From an uncultured Acidobacteriia bacterium (lineage in GTDB: Bacteria > Acidobacteriota > Terriglobia > Bryobacterales > Bryobacteraceae), in the NCBI GenBank assembly GCA_903925015.1, contig CAIYDY010000065.1, positions 1 through 45,762 on the forward strand: a DNA stretch of 45,762 nucleotides, in the 5' to 3' direction. This document shows positions 32,583 through 42,647 of this stretch, in pieces. Positions within the stretch are counted from its first letter, which is position 1. Each line of letters begins with the position of its first letter. The notes under the pieces are model-generated. The model did not search any database, had not been told where the DNA came from, and worked only from the letters and a program-made list of their open reading frames with translations. A program made the position numbers and the translations under genes.

Positions 32583-33374
32583 ATGAGAGTTCCACAGAGC
32601 ATCGTATTTATCCCACTCGCCCTCGCCGCATGCAGTTTGCACGGGCAGTCCCAGACCATGACCTGCAAGGACCAATGGCGGGGCAAGGGCAGCAACTTCT
32701 GCGAAGTGCGCGAGAGCACGATTGCGTCCATTGCCACGCTGAATGTGAATGGACGCACCAATGGAGGGATCAGCATCAAGGGCGCGAACCGCTCGGACAT
32801 TCTGGTACGGGCAATGGTGCAGGCGGGCGGGGACACGGAGGCGGAGGCGAAATCGACGGGGGCACAAGTGATCGTAAACACGTCGGCGGGGTCCGTGGAG
32901 GCGAATGGGCCGGTGAAGGGCAACTGGTCGGTGTCCTATGAGATTTTCGTGCCGTCGAAGACGAACTTGATGCTGAAGGCCAATAACGGAGGGGTGGCGG
33001 TGTCGGGCGTCGAAAGCACGATCGAATTCCACGCGGTCAACGGCGGAGTGAGCCTGAAGGATGTCGGCGGCTACGTGCACGGGGAGACGGTGAATGGCGG
33101 GCTGAGTGTGTCAGTGGCGGGCGACAGATGGGTCGGACAGGGTCTGGATGTGGCGACGAAGAACGGCGGCGTATCGGTGAATGTGCCCGAGAAGTTCTCG
33201 GCGCTGTTGGATCTTGCGACGGTCAACGGCGGGGTCAGCGTGCGGTTGCCGAATGCGCCGAAGGCGGTGGGAGGGCGGTTGAACGGGACGCTGGGGTCGG
33301 GCGGTCCGCAACTCCGGATCCGGACGCAGAACGGCGGGGTTAGTGTGGGGGGAGCGGGGGCCCGGAAGGTCTAG
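32583..33374 (+). CDS. DUF4097-type lipoprotein with NGGVS repeats
   Basis: A 263-residue protein with a lipobox (LAAC, Cys at 17), so it is probably lipid-anchored. After a short spacer the body is a run of beta strands separated by turns in which NGGV or NGGL recurs at intervals of about 18 to 25 residues: NNGGVAVSGVES, NGGVSLKDVGG, NGGLSVSVAGD, NGGVSVNVPEK, NGGVSVRLPN, NGGVSVGGAG. This is the pattern of right-handed beta-solenoid adhesin-like proteins, and no enzymatic residues are apparent. It could bind a surface polymer or be a structural spacer. It is alone, divergent from the LarA-like gene across 87 A/T-rich bases. Confidence 0.85.
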   Translation: MRVPQSIVFIPLALAACSLHGQSQTMTCKDQWRGKGSNFCEVRESTIASIATLNVNGRTNGGISIKGANRSDILVRAMVQAGGDTEAEAKSTGAQVIVNTSAGSVEANGPVKGNWSVSYEIFVPSKTNLMLKANNGGVAVSGVESTIEFHAVNGGVSLKDVGGYVHGETVNGGLSVSVAGDRWVGQGLDVATKNGGVSVNVPEKFSALLDLATVNGGVSVRLPNAPKAVGGRLNGTLGSGGPQLRIRTQNGGVSVGGAGARKV

Positions 33375-33395
33375 GCCCACGCCAATCCCATGCGA

Positions 33396-33740
33396 CTACC
33401 CAGCGTAGGCCCTCCAAGATGAATCCTCCACTTCGGCTTCCGGCAGGACGCGGACGGGAACGGTCATCGTGCCTTCCACTCCCACCAGCGTGAGGTAGGG
33501 GACGTAGGACGAAGGGAAGCGGTGGTGGGCTGTGAATCCGGCCAGCTTTTGCGAGTGCTGGCCGGTCCACGCCCGGACCGCGATGACCAAGTCGGGGGCC
33601 TTGGACAGCTCGTCGAGTTGGAATCCGTAGTTGAATTCCGGGGCGAAGCCCTTCACGGTCAGGACGATTGTTCCGTGGTCGGCGGGTCCACGGAAGATCG
33701 CCTTCGCGGACTGGAACGGTTGCAGGACGTAGGTCGCCAT
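33396..33740 (-). CDS. Conserved-looking hypothetical protein
   Basis: A 114-residue protein without signal peptide or membrane segment. It reads as alternating beta strands: GTIVLTVKGFAPEFNYGFQL, DLVIAVRAWTG and PYLTLVGVEGTMTVPVRVL. No motif or family is recognised. It starts at ATG (an in-frame TTG lies one codon upstream) and stops 21 bases from the stop of the converging lipoprotein gene. It is downstream of the M28 peptidase start region only on the opposite side, so no operon link is evident. Coding potential is supported by the absence of better alternatives; function unknown. Confidence 0.6.
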   Translation of the reverse strand: MATYVLQPFQSAKAIFRGPADHGTIVLTVKGFAPEFNYGFQLDELSKAPDLVIAVRAWTGQHSQKLAGFTAHHRFPSSYVPYLTLVGVEGTMTVPVRVLPEAEVEDSSWRAYAG

Positions 33741-33800
33741 CAATAGGCATAGCGTAAAACACCGGCCAAAACAGCCACGTCCTGCAATCTTTCTTGCAAA

Positions 33801-35912
33801 CTACTGGTTTGGCTTCAGTTCAAATTCGCCGGTCTTGGCCGCACCTTCGAAGAACTCGATCACCTTGGCAACGTCGTGGGGGCCGTATTCGGCGCTGAGG
33901 GCGTTACGGATGTCGAGAATGCTGCGCTTGCCGTCGGCGAAACCGCGCATTTCCATGGCATCGTATTGGCGGCGGGAGGCTTCGGCCGGATCCGGGGCCG
34001 GGGCGGTTGGATCGGGGGCTGCTCCCTGGGCACCGCCTCCACCACCTCCGCCGCCGCCTTGCGGGGCGGGCTTGAGACGGACGGGGACGAGTTTGGCGGC
34101 CTTGGCCTCGTCGGCGGTTGAGGCCTTGGCCGAGACGTCGGCTCCAACGAACGACGCGTACTGCTGGAGCCGCGCCAGATCGGAGGCTTCGCCGCTCTGC
34201 GCGAACGCCTTGGCCAATGCCTCGATCTTCATCTTGCCGGGGGCGTCGGCCAGGGTGGCAGCGGAACGGATTGCCTCGGCTTCACGAATGTATGCTTGGC
34301 GGACCAGGTTGACGGCTTCGGCGTAGGAGCCACCGTCACCCAGCATCTGGAGGGCAAGGCCGAGTTGGACGCCAGTGCGCTGGGCGGCCTGGCCCATGGT
34401 GACTTCGGCGATGCGCATGGCACCGGCATCGGTTGCACCGGCCATGGTGCTCATGGAGGCGACACCGATGAATGCGGCTCGCTTGAGCTGGGTGGGGTCG
34501 GCGTTGTAGATGCGGTCCTCGCTGGTGTGATAACCGACGTCGGGCCAGTTGTTGAGCAGGATGGCGGGGACGCCGAAGCGCAGGAACGCGGAGTGGTCGC
34601 TGGAGCCGTAATGCTTGTCGATGTTGAAGTAGAAGGGGTCGTGGGTGCCCTGGGGGTCGATGATGGGGTAGCGGAAGCTGTAAGCGATGCGGCGGTTCTG
34701 GACCTTTTCGCGGTTGGTGTCGCCGACGTATTCGAAGAACTGCTGGGGAACCTCATTGATGAAGTGGTTGAGGGAGTAGGGCGTGCGGAAGAGGTGGAGG
34801 CTGTTGTGGTTCTTGGTGACGTCCTCGCCGACCATGTCCATGGAGATGGCGGCGACGATGCGCTTGGTCTCCTCGGGGTAGCGCTGGAGGTATGCTGTGG
34901 TGCCTTGGATTTCCGGCACCCAGAGGAAACGCACGGTGCGTTTCGGGCGGGGCAGGACTCCGTCGTCGATCAGCTTCTTCCACGCGCGGGCGACTTCGAG
35001 GGCGGTGGCGCAACCGGAGGCGTCGTCGAGGGCCCCCTGCTTGGCGATGCCTTCGAAGAGGTGGCCGGTCATGGCGATTTCCTGGTCGGACTCGCCAGTT
35101 CCCTTAATGATGGCGGTCGGGACCTGCATGTCGGCGTCGTACTCGGTGGCCTTGACCACGATTTTGACGTTCATGGACTCGTGGGCTTCGAGACGGTCGG
35201 CCAGTTCGGTGCCGATCCGGTGGGAGAGGATGAGGCCGAAGGTGGTTTTCTGGCCTGCTCCACCGCCGCGTCCGCCGCCGCCGAGATTGCTCCAACCGAC
35301 TTCGTCGGGATGGTCGATCGGCTTGCCGGTTTCATTGGCGAAGGAGACCACACCCGCGGCACCGAATTCGCGAACGGCGAGATTGTGGACCCTGCCGACG
35401 GCTCCGCTGGCGAGGACGACCTTGCCCGCGACGTTCTTATCCACGTAGTCGCGCTTGTCGGTGCCCTTGCCGACCCAAACGAGTTCGGCGGTGACGTCGG
35501 TCGACTTGCTGCCGGGGGCAAGCGAGGCGGCGATGTCGCGGTAGCTGCTGACGAGGCGCTTGGAACCGTCCTTGGAGAGGAGCCACATGTCGCCCTGCTC
35601 GCCGTCCCAAGTCTTGGTGGGGAGCTTGAAACGCTCGATGTGGACGTCCTCGAGACCGTACTGCCTGGCCATCTTCTCGATGTAGGCCGCTTCGCGGTAG
35701 GTGGTTTTGTATTCCTCGGCAAGGCGGTCGCGCTCGTAGCCGGCCAGTTCGATGATGTGCTGGAACGCGAGGGTTCCGCTGACTTCGTTGGCGATGGCTT
35801 CGAGGGTCGACTGCGGGATGAGGGTTTTCGGGTTCGGCTCATCCTGTGCGATGGCAGTGCCCATGGTGCCGACAGCGATAGCGAGCAGGAGACAAGTTAT
35901 GCGGGACTTCAT
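33801..35912 (-). CDS. Exported M28-family peptidase with PA domain
   Basis: A 703-residue secreted protein: signal peptide (CLLLAIAVGTMGTAIAQ), a protease-associated domain (about 130-250) and an M28 zinc domain (about 275-500). Visible metal-site residues are H284 (TGHLFEG), D296/D297 (LDDASG), D359 (SMDMVGED) and H462 (YHTSED). At the usual EE-x-G motif the sequence is PEIQGTT, with only E334, so one zinc ligand may be absent. A nine-glycine run and Pro/Ala-rich segment precede the C-terminus, followed by a helical domain. It may cleave amino acids or peptides outside the cell. It lies 21 bases after the ABC permease, so it is probably the last gene of the sigma/FecR operon. Confidence 0.9.
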   Translation of the reverse strand: MKSRITCLLLAIAVGTMGTAIAQDEPNPKTLIPQSTLEAIANEVSGTLAFQHIIELAGYERDRLAEEYKTTYREAAYIEKMARQYGLEDVHIERFKLPTKTWDGEQGDMWLLSKDGSKRLVSSYRDIAASLAPGSKSTDVTAELVWVGKGTDKRDYVDKNVAGKVVLASGAVGRVHNLAVREFGAAGVVSFANETGKPIDHPDEVGWSNLGGGGRGGGAGQKTTFGLILSHRIGTELADRLEAHESMNVKIVVKATEYDADMQVPTAIIKGTGESDQEIAMTGHLFEGIAKQGALDDASGCATALEVARAWKKLIDDGVLPRPKRTVRFLWVPEIQGTTAYLQRYPEETKRIVAAISMDMVGEDVTKNHNSLHLFRTPYSLNHFINEVPQQFFEYVGDTNREKVQNRRIAYSFRYPIIDPQGTHDPFYFNIDKHYGSSDHSAFLRFGVPAILLNNWPDVGYHTSEDRIYNADPTQLKRAAFIGVASMSTMAGATDAGAMRIAEVTMGQAAQRTGVQLGLALQMLGDGGSYAEAVNLVRQAYIREAEAIRSAATLADAPGKMKIEALAKAFAQSGEASDLARLQQYASFVGADVSAKASTADEAKAAKLVPVRLKPAPQGGGGGGGGGAQGAAPDPTAPAPDPAEASRRQYDAMEMRGFADGKRSILDIRNALSAEYGPHDVAKVIEFFEGAAKTGEFELKPNQ

Positions 35913-35933
35913 TGCATGCCAGTATCGCATGGA

Positions 35934-36782
35934 TTACTCGGTGCCGTAGCCGATTTCGAGGCGGCGCGCGCGGATGGCGGCCCAGACAACGACGAACGCG
36001 GCCAGAAGAACCAAGTTGGAGATCGCCATTGCTGCGGGGGCGGGGTCAATGTCGAATAGAAGCAGGTTCCAGACCCCTCCACCGTTGGCTCGGGGTGGGG
36101 GAAGCGCGATGGGACAGATCGATTTCAGCCAATAGATAATGCTGAGTTTCTTCAGCATGGCGGGGAGGATGCCGTTGAGGCTTTCCCAAACCAGGATGAC
36201 GGCGGCTGGAACCAGCGGATTCTTGTAGCGCACACCGGCCCAGAGGAAGACGGCACCATACCCGACGCAGGCGAGCGCGGCAGCAGTGAGGTAGGAGATC
36301 AGATGCGAGGTGCCGTTTCCAGCACCCATGTAACCCGCCAGAAGTTCGGGGGAGTAGTGCGCGAACATTCCCACCCACTGGACCACGACCGCGCCGCAGA
36401 AGATGGCGATGGAGGCGACCAGCCCGGAGACGAATTTGCCCGCAACCAGGACTTCGCGGCGGACCGGGGCCAGCATGTAGTAGTGGAGGCTCTTGTCGAG
36501 CATTTCGCCCCGGATCAGGTTCATGAAGATGCCGACGCAGCCGAAGAAGATGGCGATGCGGAGGTAGAAGAACTGGAAGATATTGGCGAAGACGTTGATG
36601 TCGTCGCCAAGTTGGTGGTTGTTGTCGCCGCGCGCAAACAGCCAATGGCCGACCATGGGGAGCGCCGGGCTCAGGGCGAGGAGGTAGATCCAGAGGCCGC
36701 GGCGGGAGAAGAAAGTCTTCGCGAGGTCGATGCGAACGATGGCCAGGATTTGGCGGTTCCGATTGGTGGTTGCTGGGCTCAT
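35934..36782 (-). CDS. ABC-2-type transporter permease (second pair)
   Basis: A 282-residue inner-membrane protein with about six hydrophobic segments, for example [39 protein letters not shown] and [14 protein letters not shown]-like [17 protein letters not shown]. Cytoplasmic stretches carry the ABC-2 look ([20 protein letters not shown]), which is where the ATPase docks. Its partner is the ATPase directly upstream, with which it overlaps by ATGA. It probably exports a lipid, polysaccharide or peptide; the substrate is unknown. It is the last of four ABC genes in the operon. Confidence 0.9.
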   Translation of the reverse strand: MSPATTNRNRQILAIVRIDLAKTFFSRRGLWIYLLALSPALPMVGHWLFARGDNNHQLGDDINVFANIFQFFYLRIAIFFGCVGIFMNLIRGEMLDKSLHYYMLAPVRREVLVAGKFVSGLVASIAIFCGAVVVQWVGMFAHYSPELLAGYMGAGNGTSHLISYLTAAALACVGYGAVFLWAGVRYKNPLVPAAVILVWESLNGILPAMLKKLSIIYWLKSICPIALPPPRANGGGVWNLLLFDIDPAPAAMAISNLVLLAAFVVVWAAIRARRLEIGYGTE

Positions 36783-37708
36783 TTCGTACTTTCTTCCGAC
36801 CCGATCAGGTACTCGTAGACGGACTGGGCGTCGTCGTCGGCAGGGGCGACGGATTCGATGGTGATTCCGGTCAAGGCGATATGATTCAACAACTTGTAGA
36901 AGCCTTCGGCGTGCCGGGTACGGACGAGGAGTCCGGCACCATCGGCGTGGACCTTGGCTTCGACAACCTGTTCGTGGTCGAAGAGGCGGGAGGCGAGGTA
37001 CTTGGGCCGGTCGCAGCGGATCAGGACCTGCATGGGCTGGTCGAGAATTTCGTCGCGGACGCCCTTGATCTGGCCCTCGGCGACGACATAGCCTTGGCTC
37101 ATCATGATCACGTGGTCGGAGATCAGGTCCACCTCATGGAGGATGTGGCTGGAGATGATGACGTGGCTGCCCTCGGCTCCAAGTTGGCGGAAAAGGGCGA
37201 TGGTTTCGGCGCGCGCGAGGGGGTCGAGGCCGTTCAGGGGCTCGTCGAGGATCAGCACCTGAGGGCGGTGGGCGATTGCCTGGGCGAGCTTGATGCGCTG
37301 GCGCATGCCCTTGCTGTAGCCCGCGATTTTGCGTTCGGCGGCTTCGCGGAGGCCGGTGCGTTCGATGGCCTCCCAGGCGAGGCGCTCGGTGTCGGCGGGA
37401 CTGTAGCCGAACAGGCGCAGGTAGCAATGGACGAACTGCCAGCCGGTGAGGCCGGACGGAAACCCGTCGTACTGGGTGGCGTAGCCGACGGTCCGGAAGT
37501 AGCGTTCGGGGTCCTTGGGGGAGAGGCCATGGACGACGATGCTGCCCCGCGTGGGCTGGAGCAGGCCCGCGAGCATGTTCATCAGCGTGGTCTTGCCGGA
37601 GCCGTTGGGGCCTACGAGGCTGGTGATGCCGGGCGGGATGACGAGGTTGACCTTGTTGACACCGAGGACCTCGCCGTAGAATTTGCTGACGTTTTCGATG
37701 GCAACCAT
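36779..37708 (-). CDS. ABC transporter ATP-binding protein (second pair)
   Basis: A 309-residue ATPase. Walker A is GPNGSGKTT at 33-41, signature [15 protein letters not shown], Walker [15 protein letters not shown], and the H-loop [11 protein letters not shown]. About 80 C-terminal residues form an accessory domain ([20 protein letters not shown]). It powers the overlapping permease gene downstream. The frame is open far upstream through the first permease, but the family starts at [12 protein letters not shown], whose ATG overlaps the first permease stop as TAATG. Sequence is clearly different from the other ATPase of the operon, so the two pairs are not a recent duplicate. Confidence 0.94.
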   Translation of the reverse strand: MVAIENVSKFYGEVLGVNKVNLVIPPGITSLVGPNGSGKTTLMNMLAGLLQPTRGSIVVHGLSPKDPERYFRTVGYATQYDGFPSGLTGWQFVHCYLRLFGYSPADTERLAWEAIERTGLREAAERKIAGYSKGMRQRIKLAQAIAHRPQVLILDEPLNGLDPLARAETIALFRQLGAEGSHVIISSHILHEVDLISDHVIMMSQGYVVAEGQIKGVRDEILDQPMQVLIRCDRPKYLASRLFDHEQVVEAKVHADGAGLLVRTRHAEGFYKLLNHIALTGITIESVAPADDDAQSVYEYLIGSEESTK

Positions 37709-38565
37709 TACGCGACCTCGCAGACCCGCAGCTTGCGGTTGATCAAAGCCAGCAACATGGCGCAGAAGACGACGAGGGCGACGCCGGCGGCAGGCCCCGA
37801 AATGGGATCGTTCTCTTTCGATTGGCGGAGAAGGTCTCCGGCGACGGTGGAGATCAGGTGTTGGAGGTCGAGATAGAGGCCGTTGTCGGTCCGCATGACG
37901 TTGTTGATGACGGCACCGAAGCCTTTTCCGGCGGCGAAGACGGCCAGGACGAGGGCTCCGGCGACGATGCGCCAGCGGACGAAGGCGGACATGGCGAGGC
38001 CGAGGAGGACGAAGACCGCGATCAGCACGAGGCCGGTGATGAGAACACCGGTTCCGAGGTACAGGTTGTCCTCGAACCACTTGTAGCCGACGAGTTCGGA
38101 CTGGACGCCGAAGAGGATGAGGCCGGGAATCAAGGTGATAGAGGCGATGAGCGAGCCGAGCACCATGCCTTTGCCGAGGATGTACTCGGCGCGGGAGAAG
38201 GGGCGGCTGAGGTAGACCGAGAGTGCGCCGTTGGTGAGGTCGGGGGCTACCAGGCCGGGTCCGACAAAGGCTGTCATAAGGCCCGCGAGGACGCCCTGAA
38301 CACTCAGGAAGTTCATGAAGAAGCTGCCGTTGACCTTGACGAAGCCGACCTTTTGGCCAACCATGGCGAGCACGGTGGCGTTCTGGTTTAGGTACAGGAA
38401 GAGCAGCAGGATCAGCGGCACGAAGAAGCAGCCGACATAGCCGATCAACAGGAAGCGGGACTTGAAGATCGACCGGAAAGCGTACCGTTGGAGGACGAGG
38501 AACCGGAAGGCGGGGTGGGTGAGGGTACCCGCGTAACCTTTATAAGTGCGTTTATAGACGGCCAA
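37708..38565 (-). CDS. ABC-2-type transporter permease (first pair)
   Basis: A 285-residue membrane protein with six or so hydrophobic segments, the first after a basic start ([19 protein letters not shown]), then [20 protein letters not shown] and [20 protein letters not shown], the cytoplasmic loop typical of ABC-2 permeases. The start is TTG directly after the ATPase stop (TAA-TTG), and the N-terminal KRTY segment, as I recall from related proteins, supports it. It pairs with the ATPase upstream; a TAATG overlap leads into the second ATPase. Substrate unknown. Confidence 0.9.
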   Translation of the reverse strand: MAVYKRTYKGYAGTLTHPAFRFLVLQRYAFRSIFKSRFLLIGYVGCFFVPLILLLFLYLNQNATVLAMVGQKVGFVKVNGSFFMNFLSVQGVLAGLMTAFVGPGLVAPDLTNGALSVYLSRPFSRAEYILGKGMVLGSLIASITLIPGLILFGVQSELVGYKWFEDNLYLGTGVLITGLVLIAVFVLLGLAMSAFVRWRIVAGALVLAVFAAGKGFGAVINNVMRTDNGLYLDLQHLISTVAGDLLRQSKENDPISGPAAGVALVVFCAMLLALINRKLRVCEVA

Positions 38566-39483
38566 TTATTTTTCCATCGCTTTCAGGAAGATGTCCTCAA
38601 GGCTGTCGCGGCGGTAGTTGAGACGGCGGAGTTGGACGTCGCGGTCTGCGGCGAGGCGGTAGATGTCGCGGATTTCGATGCCCTCGGGGAGTACCGTCTT
38701 GATTTTGCCGAGCGCATTGACTGAGCAGGCGCAGCCGAGGCGCTCGATGGCGTCGGCGAAGGTGCCGTCGTCGCCTTCGGTTTCAATTTCGACAAAGCGC
38801 CGGTTGGAGGAGCGTTCCTCCTCCAGATTGGAGTGGTGGACGACCTGACCGGCCTTGAGGATGACGGCTTCCTCGCAAGTCTCCTCAATGTCGCGCAGGA
38901 GGTGGGAGCAGATGACGAGGTGCATGGTGCCGAGAGCTCGGATCTCCTGGATGATTTTGATCATGCGGAGGCGGGCCTGGGGGTCGAGGCCGTTGGTGGG
39001 CTCGTCGAGGATCACCAGTTTTGGACCGTGGACGATGGCTTGGGCCAGTTTCGCCATTTGCTTCATGCCGAGCGAGTAAGCCCCGAGGGGGCGGTAGCGG
39101 GCTTCGCCGAGACCGACGTAGAAGAGGGCCTCGTGGGCGCGTTCGAGTGCCGCATCGGAGGGAAGTCCGGAAAGTTCGGCGGCCATGCGGACGAAGGAGA
39201 TGGCCGGCATGTCGGAGATAAAGCAGTCGTTTTCCGCCATGTAGCCGATGTCGGCGCGGATTTGGCGGGCGTGGGTCTTGACGTCGAGGCCGAAGACCTT
39301 GGCTGTGCCGGATACGGGCTTCCAAAATCCGAGCAGGGTGTTGATGAGCGTGCTCTTCCCCGCCCCGTTGGGACCGAGGAGGCCGACGGTGCGTCCCCTC
39401 AGTTCCAGGTTCAGGCCGCGGAGGATTTCGCGCTTGCCCAAGGTGACGCGGAGGTTGTCCAAGGCGATTACGGGTGTGGTCAT
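38566..39483 (-). CDS. ABC transporter ATP-binding protein (first pair)
   Basis: A 305-residue ATPase of the CcmA/NatA type. Walker A is GPNGAGKST at 37-45, signature [15 protein letters not shown], Walker [16 protein letters not shown], and the H-loop SHLLRDIEE. The C-terminal 80 residues form a regulatory domain. It pairs with the next permease. Its ATG overlaps the stop of the FecR-domain gene (ATGA), and its own stop abuts the TTG of the permease, so expression is tied to the sigma/FecR genes. Confidence 0.94.
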   Translation of the reverse strand: MTTPVIALDNLRVTLGKREILRGLNLELRGRTVGLLGPNGAGKSTLINTLLGFWKPVSGTAKVFGLDVKTHARQIRADIGYMAENDCFISDMPAISFVRMAAELSGLPSDAALERAHEALFYVGLGEARYRPLGAYSLGMKQMAKLAQAIVHGPKLVILDEPTNGLDPQARLRMIKIIQEIRALGTMHLVICSHLLRDIEETCEEAVILKAGQVVHHSNLEEERSSNRRFVEIETEGDDGTFADAIERLGCACSVNALGKIKTVLPEGIEIRDIYRLAADRDVQLRRLNYRRDSLEDIFLKAMEK

Positions 39484-41984
39484 TTGGTTCCCCCGGTATT
39501 CCTAACGACGCCAGTGGCGTTGCCGAGCAGTTGGAAGGGGCCGGAGCCGCTCATGGCCAGCATGGATTCGATGCTCATCCCGAAGAGGCTGCCGGTTGCG
39601 GCCATGTCGATCTTGTCGGAACCGGCCCAGAAGCAGATGGCACCGGGGGCGTCTGTGGTTTTCATGGCGTTCAGCGCTCCGGCCGGCGCGCCCTTCAGGG
39701 TTGTGCTGAAGAGTAGGTCGGCGATCGGTGCTAGCGTATCCCCCAGGTGGTGGTAGACGACGGCCGAGAAGTCGGTGGAGGCGGACCGGGGCAGCTTGGC
39801 CCGGAAGGCTGCCGATTTCGGCAGGGTGAAGCCGGTCTGGCGGTTCTGGATGGCCCGGGAGAGCAGTTCGCGGTTGGCGGCGGCCACCCAGTAGCCATCA
39901 ACGTAGGTCCAATCGGCTTCCCATGGGAGCTTTTCGAACTTCAGTTGGTAGAAGATGCGGCCTTCGGTTTCGGTCTGGGTGAGCAGCATTTTGCCGGTGC
40001 GTTCCTTGTCCCCTGTTTCGTTGAAGCGCTGCACGAGCTTGGAGACAGCCGATTGCAGGCGTTCGGGGTAGTAGACCTCGGCTGCGATCTTCCAACTGGG
40101 CATGGGGAAGATGGGGCCGTCGAGGGCGACGGTGACTTCGCCACCGAAGGCCGAGGCCATTTCGCGGTCGAGGTCGCTGTTTTCGCCGGAGGGCTTCTGT
40201 CCGGGCTCCTTCTGTCCGGTGAGCCGCCCAGCCATTGCAACGATGTCATCGACGATGGTGGAGGCGTTCTTGAGCAGCATCGATACCGAGAACTGGGCAT
40301 CGGGGGATACGAAATCGAGCGAGCCCATCGGTCCGGGTGCGGAGAGCCAGGCCGCGACTCCCTTGCGGTTTTGGGCAAAGGTGACCGATGCGCGGTTTTC
40401 GGTTTCGCCGCCCACGGAGCGGCTTTCGGCCACCAGGAAGCGGACGTCGGAGAGGCCAGCCACGCCGGTTCCAAAAGCGGGCATCCGGGCGAGATCGGCA
40501 CCGGCCAGCCAGCTGGCACCTTGTTTATAGGACGGAACGAGGCGCTGGTAAAGCTGGGTTTGGGCGAAACCGGCGTTGTTGCCGATCAGGGCCAATTCCG
40601 CAGGATCGCCAGCGGCGGCGAACAGGCCGTTTTCGAAGGTCATGTGTCCGTCAAAGACCTCCTTGGGGAGCTTTTGCTGCAGGTATGTGTCGAGGCCGGG
40701 CTTGGTCAGCTGGGCGAGGATGATCGGGGAGCCCTTGCGCCCGCGGGTGGCGATCACAATCTCGTTGCCGATGAAGGCGCTGGCGGTGGCGAGACCCTGG
40801 ACCGTCGCTTCGAGGCCGTCGCGGTCCTTCGCCTTGAGACTGTTCCACCATGCGGCCATAGGCTCGCTGGTTTGCAGGCGCTGGTGGAAGATGGAGCTGG
40901 CCTGGGAGACGGCTCCGCCGAGGTTGGGAATCGTGGCGACGGCGGTCACGTCGGCCGGGAGCAGCGGCAGCAGGTCGGAACCGTAGCGGGCCGGAGCGGC
41001 TGGAATCGCAGCGATTTCCTTGCGGACATCGGCGAAATCTTTTAGGAGCGCGAGGTAGCTGTCGGACTTGCGGCTCCACTCGAACGCTTCTCGGACGGGC
41101 GCGGCGGCCATTTCGGAGTTGGTGGCGGTTGTGTCGCCCCGGTGCAGCACGTCGTGCTTCTTGCCGTGGTCCACCCAGACGGTGCCCTCGACCACGGCGA
41201 CACGGGACCCCTGGGTACCGGTATCGACCGCGAAGACGGTGCCCTTCACCTGGACGTCGCAATCGGAGGTAGCGACCCGGAGCGATCCGGAGCGCTGCTT
41301 GGCAGCTTCGACAATGATTTTGCCCATCGCGAGATGGACGGTGGATCCGGCCCAAGTTCTGGTAACGGAAATTTGACTGCGTTGGTTCAACTCAACACGC
41401 GAGCCGTCGTTCAGCCGGAGGACGGCGGAGGAGCTGCGGGAGGTGCGGACGATGTCGTTTTCGCCGAGGGTGGCACCGGGGGCGAGCGGGGAGAGGCTGG
41501 CTCCGGCAACCTTGTAGATCTCACCGTCGACCACTTCGACGGTGGCTCGCGGGCCGCCGCCCATGGCCGGGAACTGCATCAGGCCGAAGTAGGAGACGGT
41601 GCCGGTGGTGAGAAGCGCGGCGGCGGCGATGGCCCAGCCCGCGTACTTGGGCATGGTGGCCTTGCGGGGACGGAATTCGAGGACGTTGCCGTTACCTCGG
41701 GCGTTGGCCAGTGCTTTCCGGCAGGCGACGCATTCGCGGGTGTGGACTTCGAAGAGCAGCTTGCGGCCGGGGTCGAGAGACCCGGCGATGTAGGCCGGGA
41801 TCAGGGCGACGAAATCGGCGCAGGAGCGTAGGGCACCTTGGGGTGCACCGGGGTGGGGGGCACCATTCGCGGACAAATCAGCTACTGGAAACAGGCGGGC
41901 ACGAACGCGGGATGCGGCCAGTTCCACTTCGGCGGCCGTGGGTTCGGCACCCGAGATTTCCTTCATCAGTTTGTCGATACTCAT
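39480..41984 (-). CDS. Zinc-finger/FecR-domain membrane anti-sigma-like protein with long extracytoplasmic tail
   Basis: An 834-residue fusion. Residues 50-95 hold a zinc-finger anti-sigma motif (C55, then H81-xxx-C85-xx-C88). A transmembrane helix follows at about 114-133 ([20 protein letters not shown]). Residues 148-290 are a FecR domain ([31 protein letters not shown]). The remaining 540 or so residues resemble the DUF3352-type repeats ([41 protein letters not shown]-like [17 protein letters not shown]) and should lie in the periplasm. It likely holds the upstream sigma factor in check and senses an envelope signal through the tail. It overlaps both neighbours by four bases (ATGA). Confidence 0.85.
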   Translation of the reverse strand: MSIDKLMKEISGAEPTAAEVELAASRVRARLFPVADLSANGAPHPGAPQGALRSCADFVALIPAYIAGSLDPGRKLLFEVHTRECVACRKALANARGNGNVLEFRPRKATMPKYAGWAIAAAALLTTGTVSYFGLMQFPAMGGGPRATVEVVDGEIYKVAGASLSPLAPGATLGENDIVRTSRSSSAVLRLNDGSRVELNQRSQISVTRTWAGSTVHLAMGKIIVEAAKQRSGSLRVATSDCDVQVKGTVFAVDTGTQGSRVAVVEGTVWVDHGKKHDVLHRGDTTATNSEMAAAPVREAFEWSRKSDSYLALLKDFADVRKEIAAIPAAPARYGSDLLPLLPADVTAVATIPNLGGAVSQASSIFHQRLQTSEPMAAWWNSLKAKDRDGLEATVQGLATASAFIGNEIVIATRGRKGSPIILAQLTKPGLDTYLQQKLPKEVFDGHMTFENGLFAAAGDPAELALIGNNAGFAQTQLYQRLVPSYKQGASWLAGADLARMPAFGTGVAGLSDVRFLVAESRSVGGETENRASVTFAQNRKGVAAWLSAPGPMGSLDFVSPDAQFSVSMLLKNASTIVDDIVAMAGRLTGQKEPGQKPSGENSDLDREMASAFGGEVTVALDGPIFPMPSWKIAAEVYYPERLQSAVSKLVQRFNETGDKERTGKMLLTQTETEGRIFYQLKFEKLPWEADWTYVDGYWVAAANRELLSRAIQNRQTGFTLPKSAAFRAKLPRSASTDFSAVVYHHLGDTLAPIADLLFSTTLKGAPAGALNAMKTTDAPGAICFWAGSDKIDMAATGSLFGMSIESMLAMSGSGPFQLLGNATGVVRNTGGTK

Positions 41985-42499
41985 TTGACACCTCCGAGAC
42001 GTTCCAATTCCTTCTGCAGTTGTTTTCTGGCGCGGTGCAGGGTGACGGCCACGACGAGCGTGGAGACGCCGAATTCCTGCGCGATTTCGCCGTTCGAGTA
42101 GCCCTCGATGAAGCGGAGGGCGAACATTTCCGCCGTACGGGCTCCAAGTGTGGCCATGGCGAGGCGGAGGACTTCGCGGAGGTCCGCGTTGTCACCGACC
42201 GCATGGGGCTCGGGAGCCTTGTCGAGGGGCACGTTGGCCCGTGAGCGGAGCTCCAACAGGTTGATCGACGCGTTCACGGCCGCACGGCGCAGGTAGGCTT
42301 CGGCGTTTTCCATGAGTTCGACGGCGAGGTCGCGGCCGGCCAGACGGAGAAAAACCGTCTGGAGGACATCCTCGGCGTCGGCGGCGTTGCCGGTCACCTT
42401 GTAGGCGGCACGGAACACCATGGCATGGTGGGCGTCGAAAGCGCGTTCGAGCGCGGTGATGGGCACGGAGCGGATTTGTTCTCCAATCGCCAGTTGCAT
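41981..42499 (-). CDS. ECF-family RNA polymerase sigma factor, first gene of ABC/FecR operon
   Basis: A 172-residue sigma factor. Region 2 is AFDAHHAMVFRAAYKVTGN followed by AEDVLQTVFLRLAGRD, and region 4 is LGARTAEMFALRFIEGYSNG with the recognition helix EIAQEFGVSTLVVAVTLHRA. It heads a run of overlapping genes, the next being its probable zinc-finger/FecR inhibitor. The layout suggests autoregulation, but no promoter match can be assigned. In the 148 bases upstream there is an A/T-rich patch around 42544-42553 (GTAATAATTA) that may hold the start site. No Shine-Dalgarno is evident. Confidence 0.9.
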   Translation of the reverse strand: MQLAIGEQIRSVPITALERAFDAHHAMVFRAAYKVTGNAADAEDVLQTVFLRLAGRDLAVELMENAEAYLRRAAVNASINLLELRSRANVPLDKAPEPHAVGDNADLREVLRLAMATLGARTAEMFALRFIEGYSNGEIAQEFGVSTLVVAVTLHRARKQLQKELERLGGVK

Positions 42500-42647
42500 T
42501 CACACGGGTAGACCGGTGGGGGTGGCTGGAATTACAGGGGTCGTAATAATTATCGCGGGTGTGGGGGAGGAGGCCGGTGGAGCGCCTGTCCGCTGTCAAG
42601 CCGGTTGCAAGGGCACCCTTATGTCGCCGAGTGGTGCGGTCTGTCGG

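Noticed and set aside
34296-36059. 587-residue plus-strand frame opposite the M28 peptidase
   Set aside because: Val/Gly/Asp-rich shadow; the true gene has signal peptide and metal-site residues.
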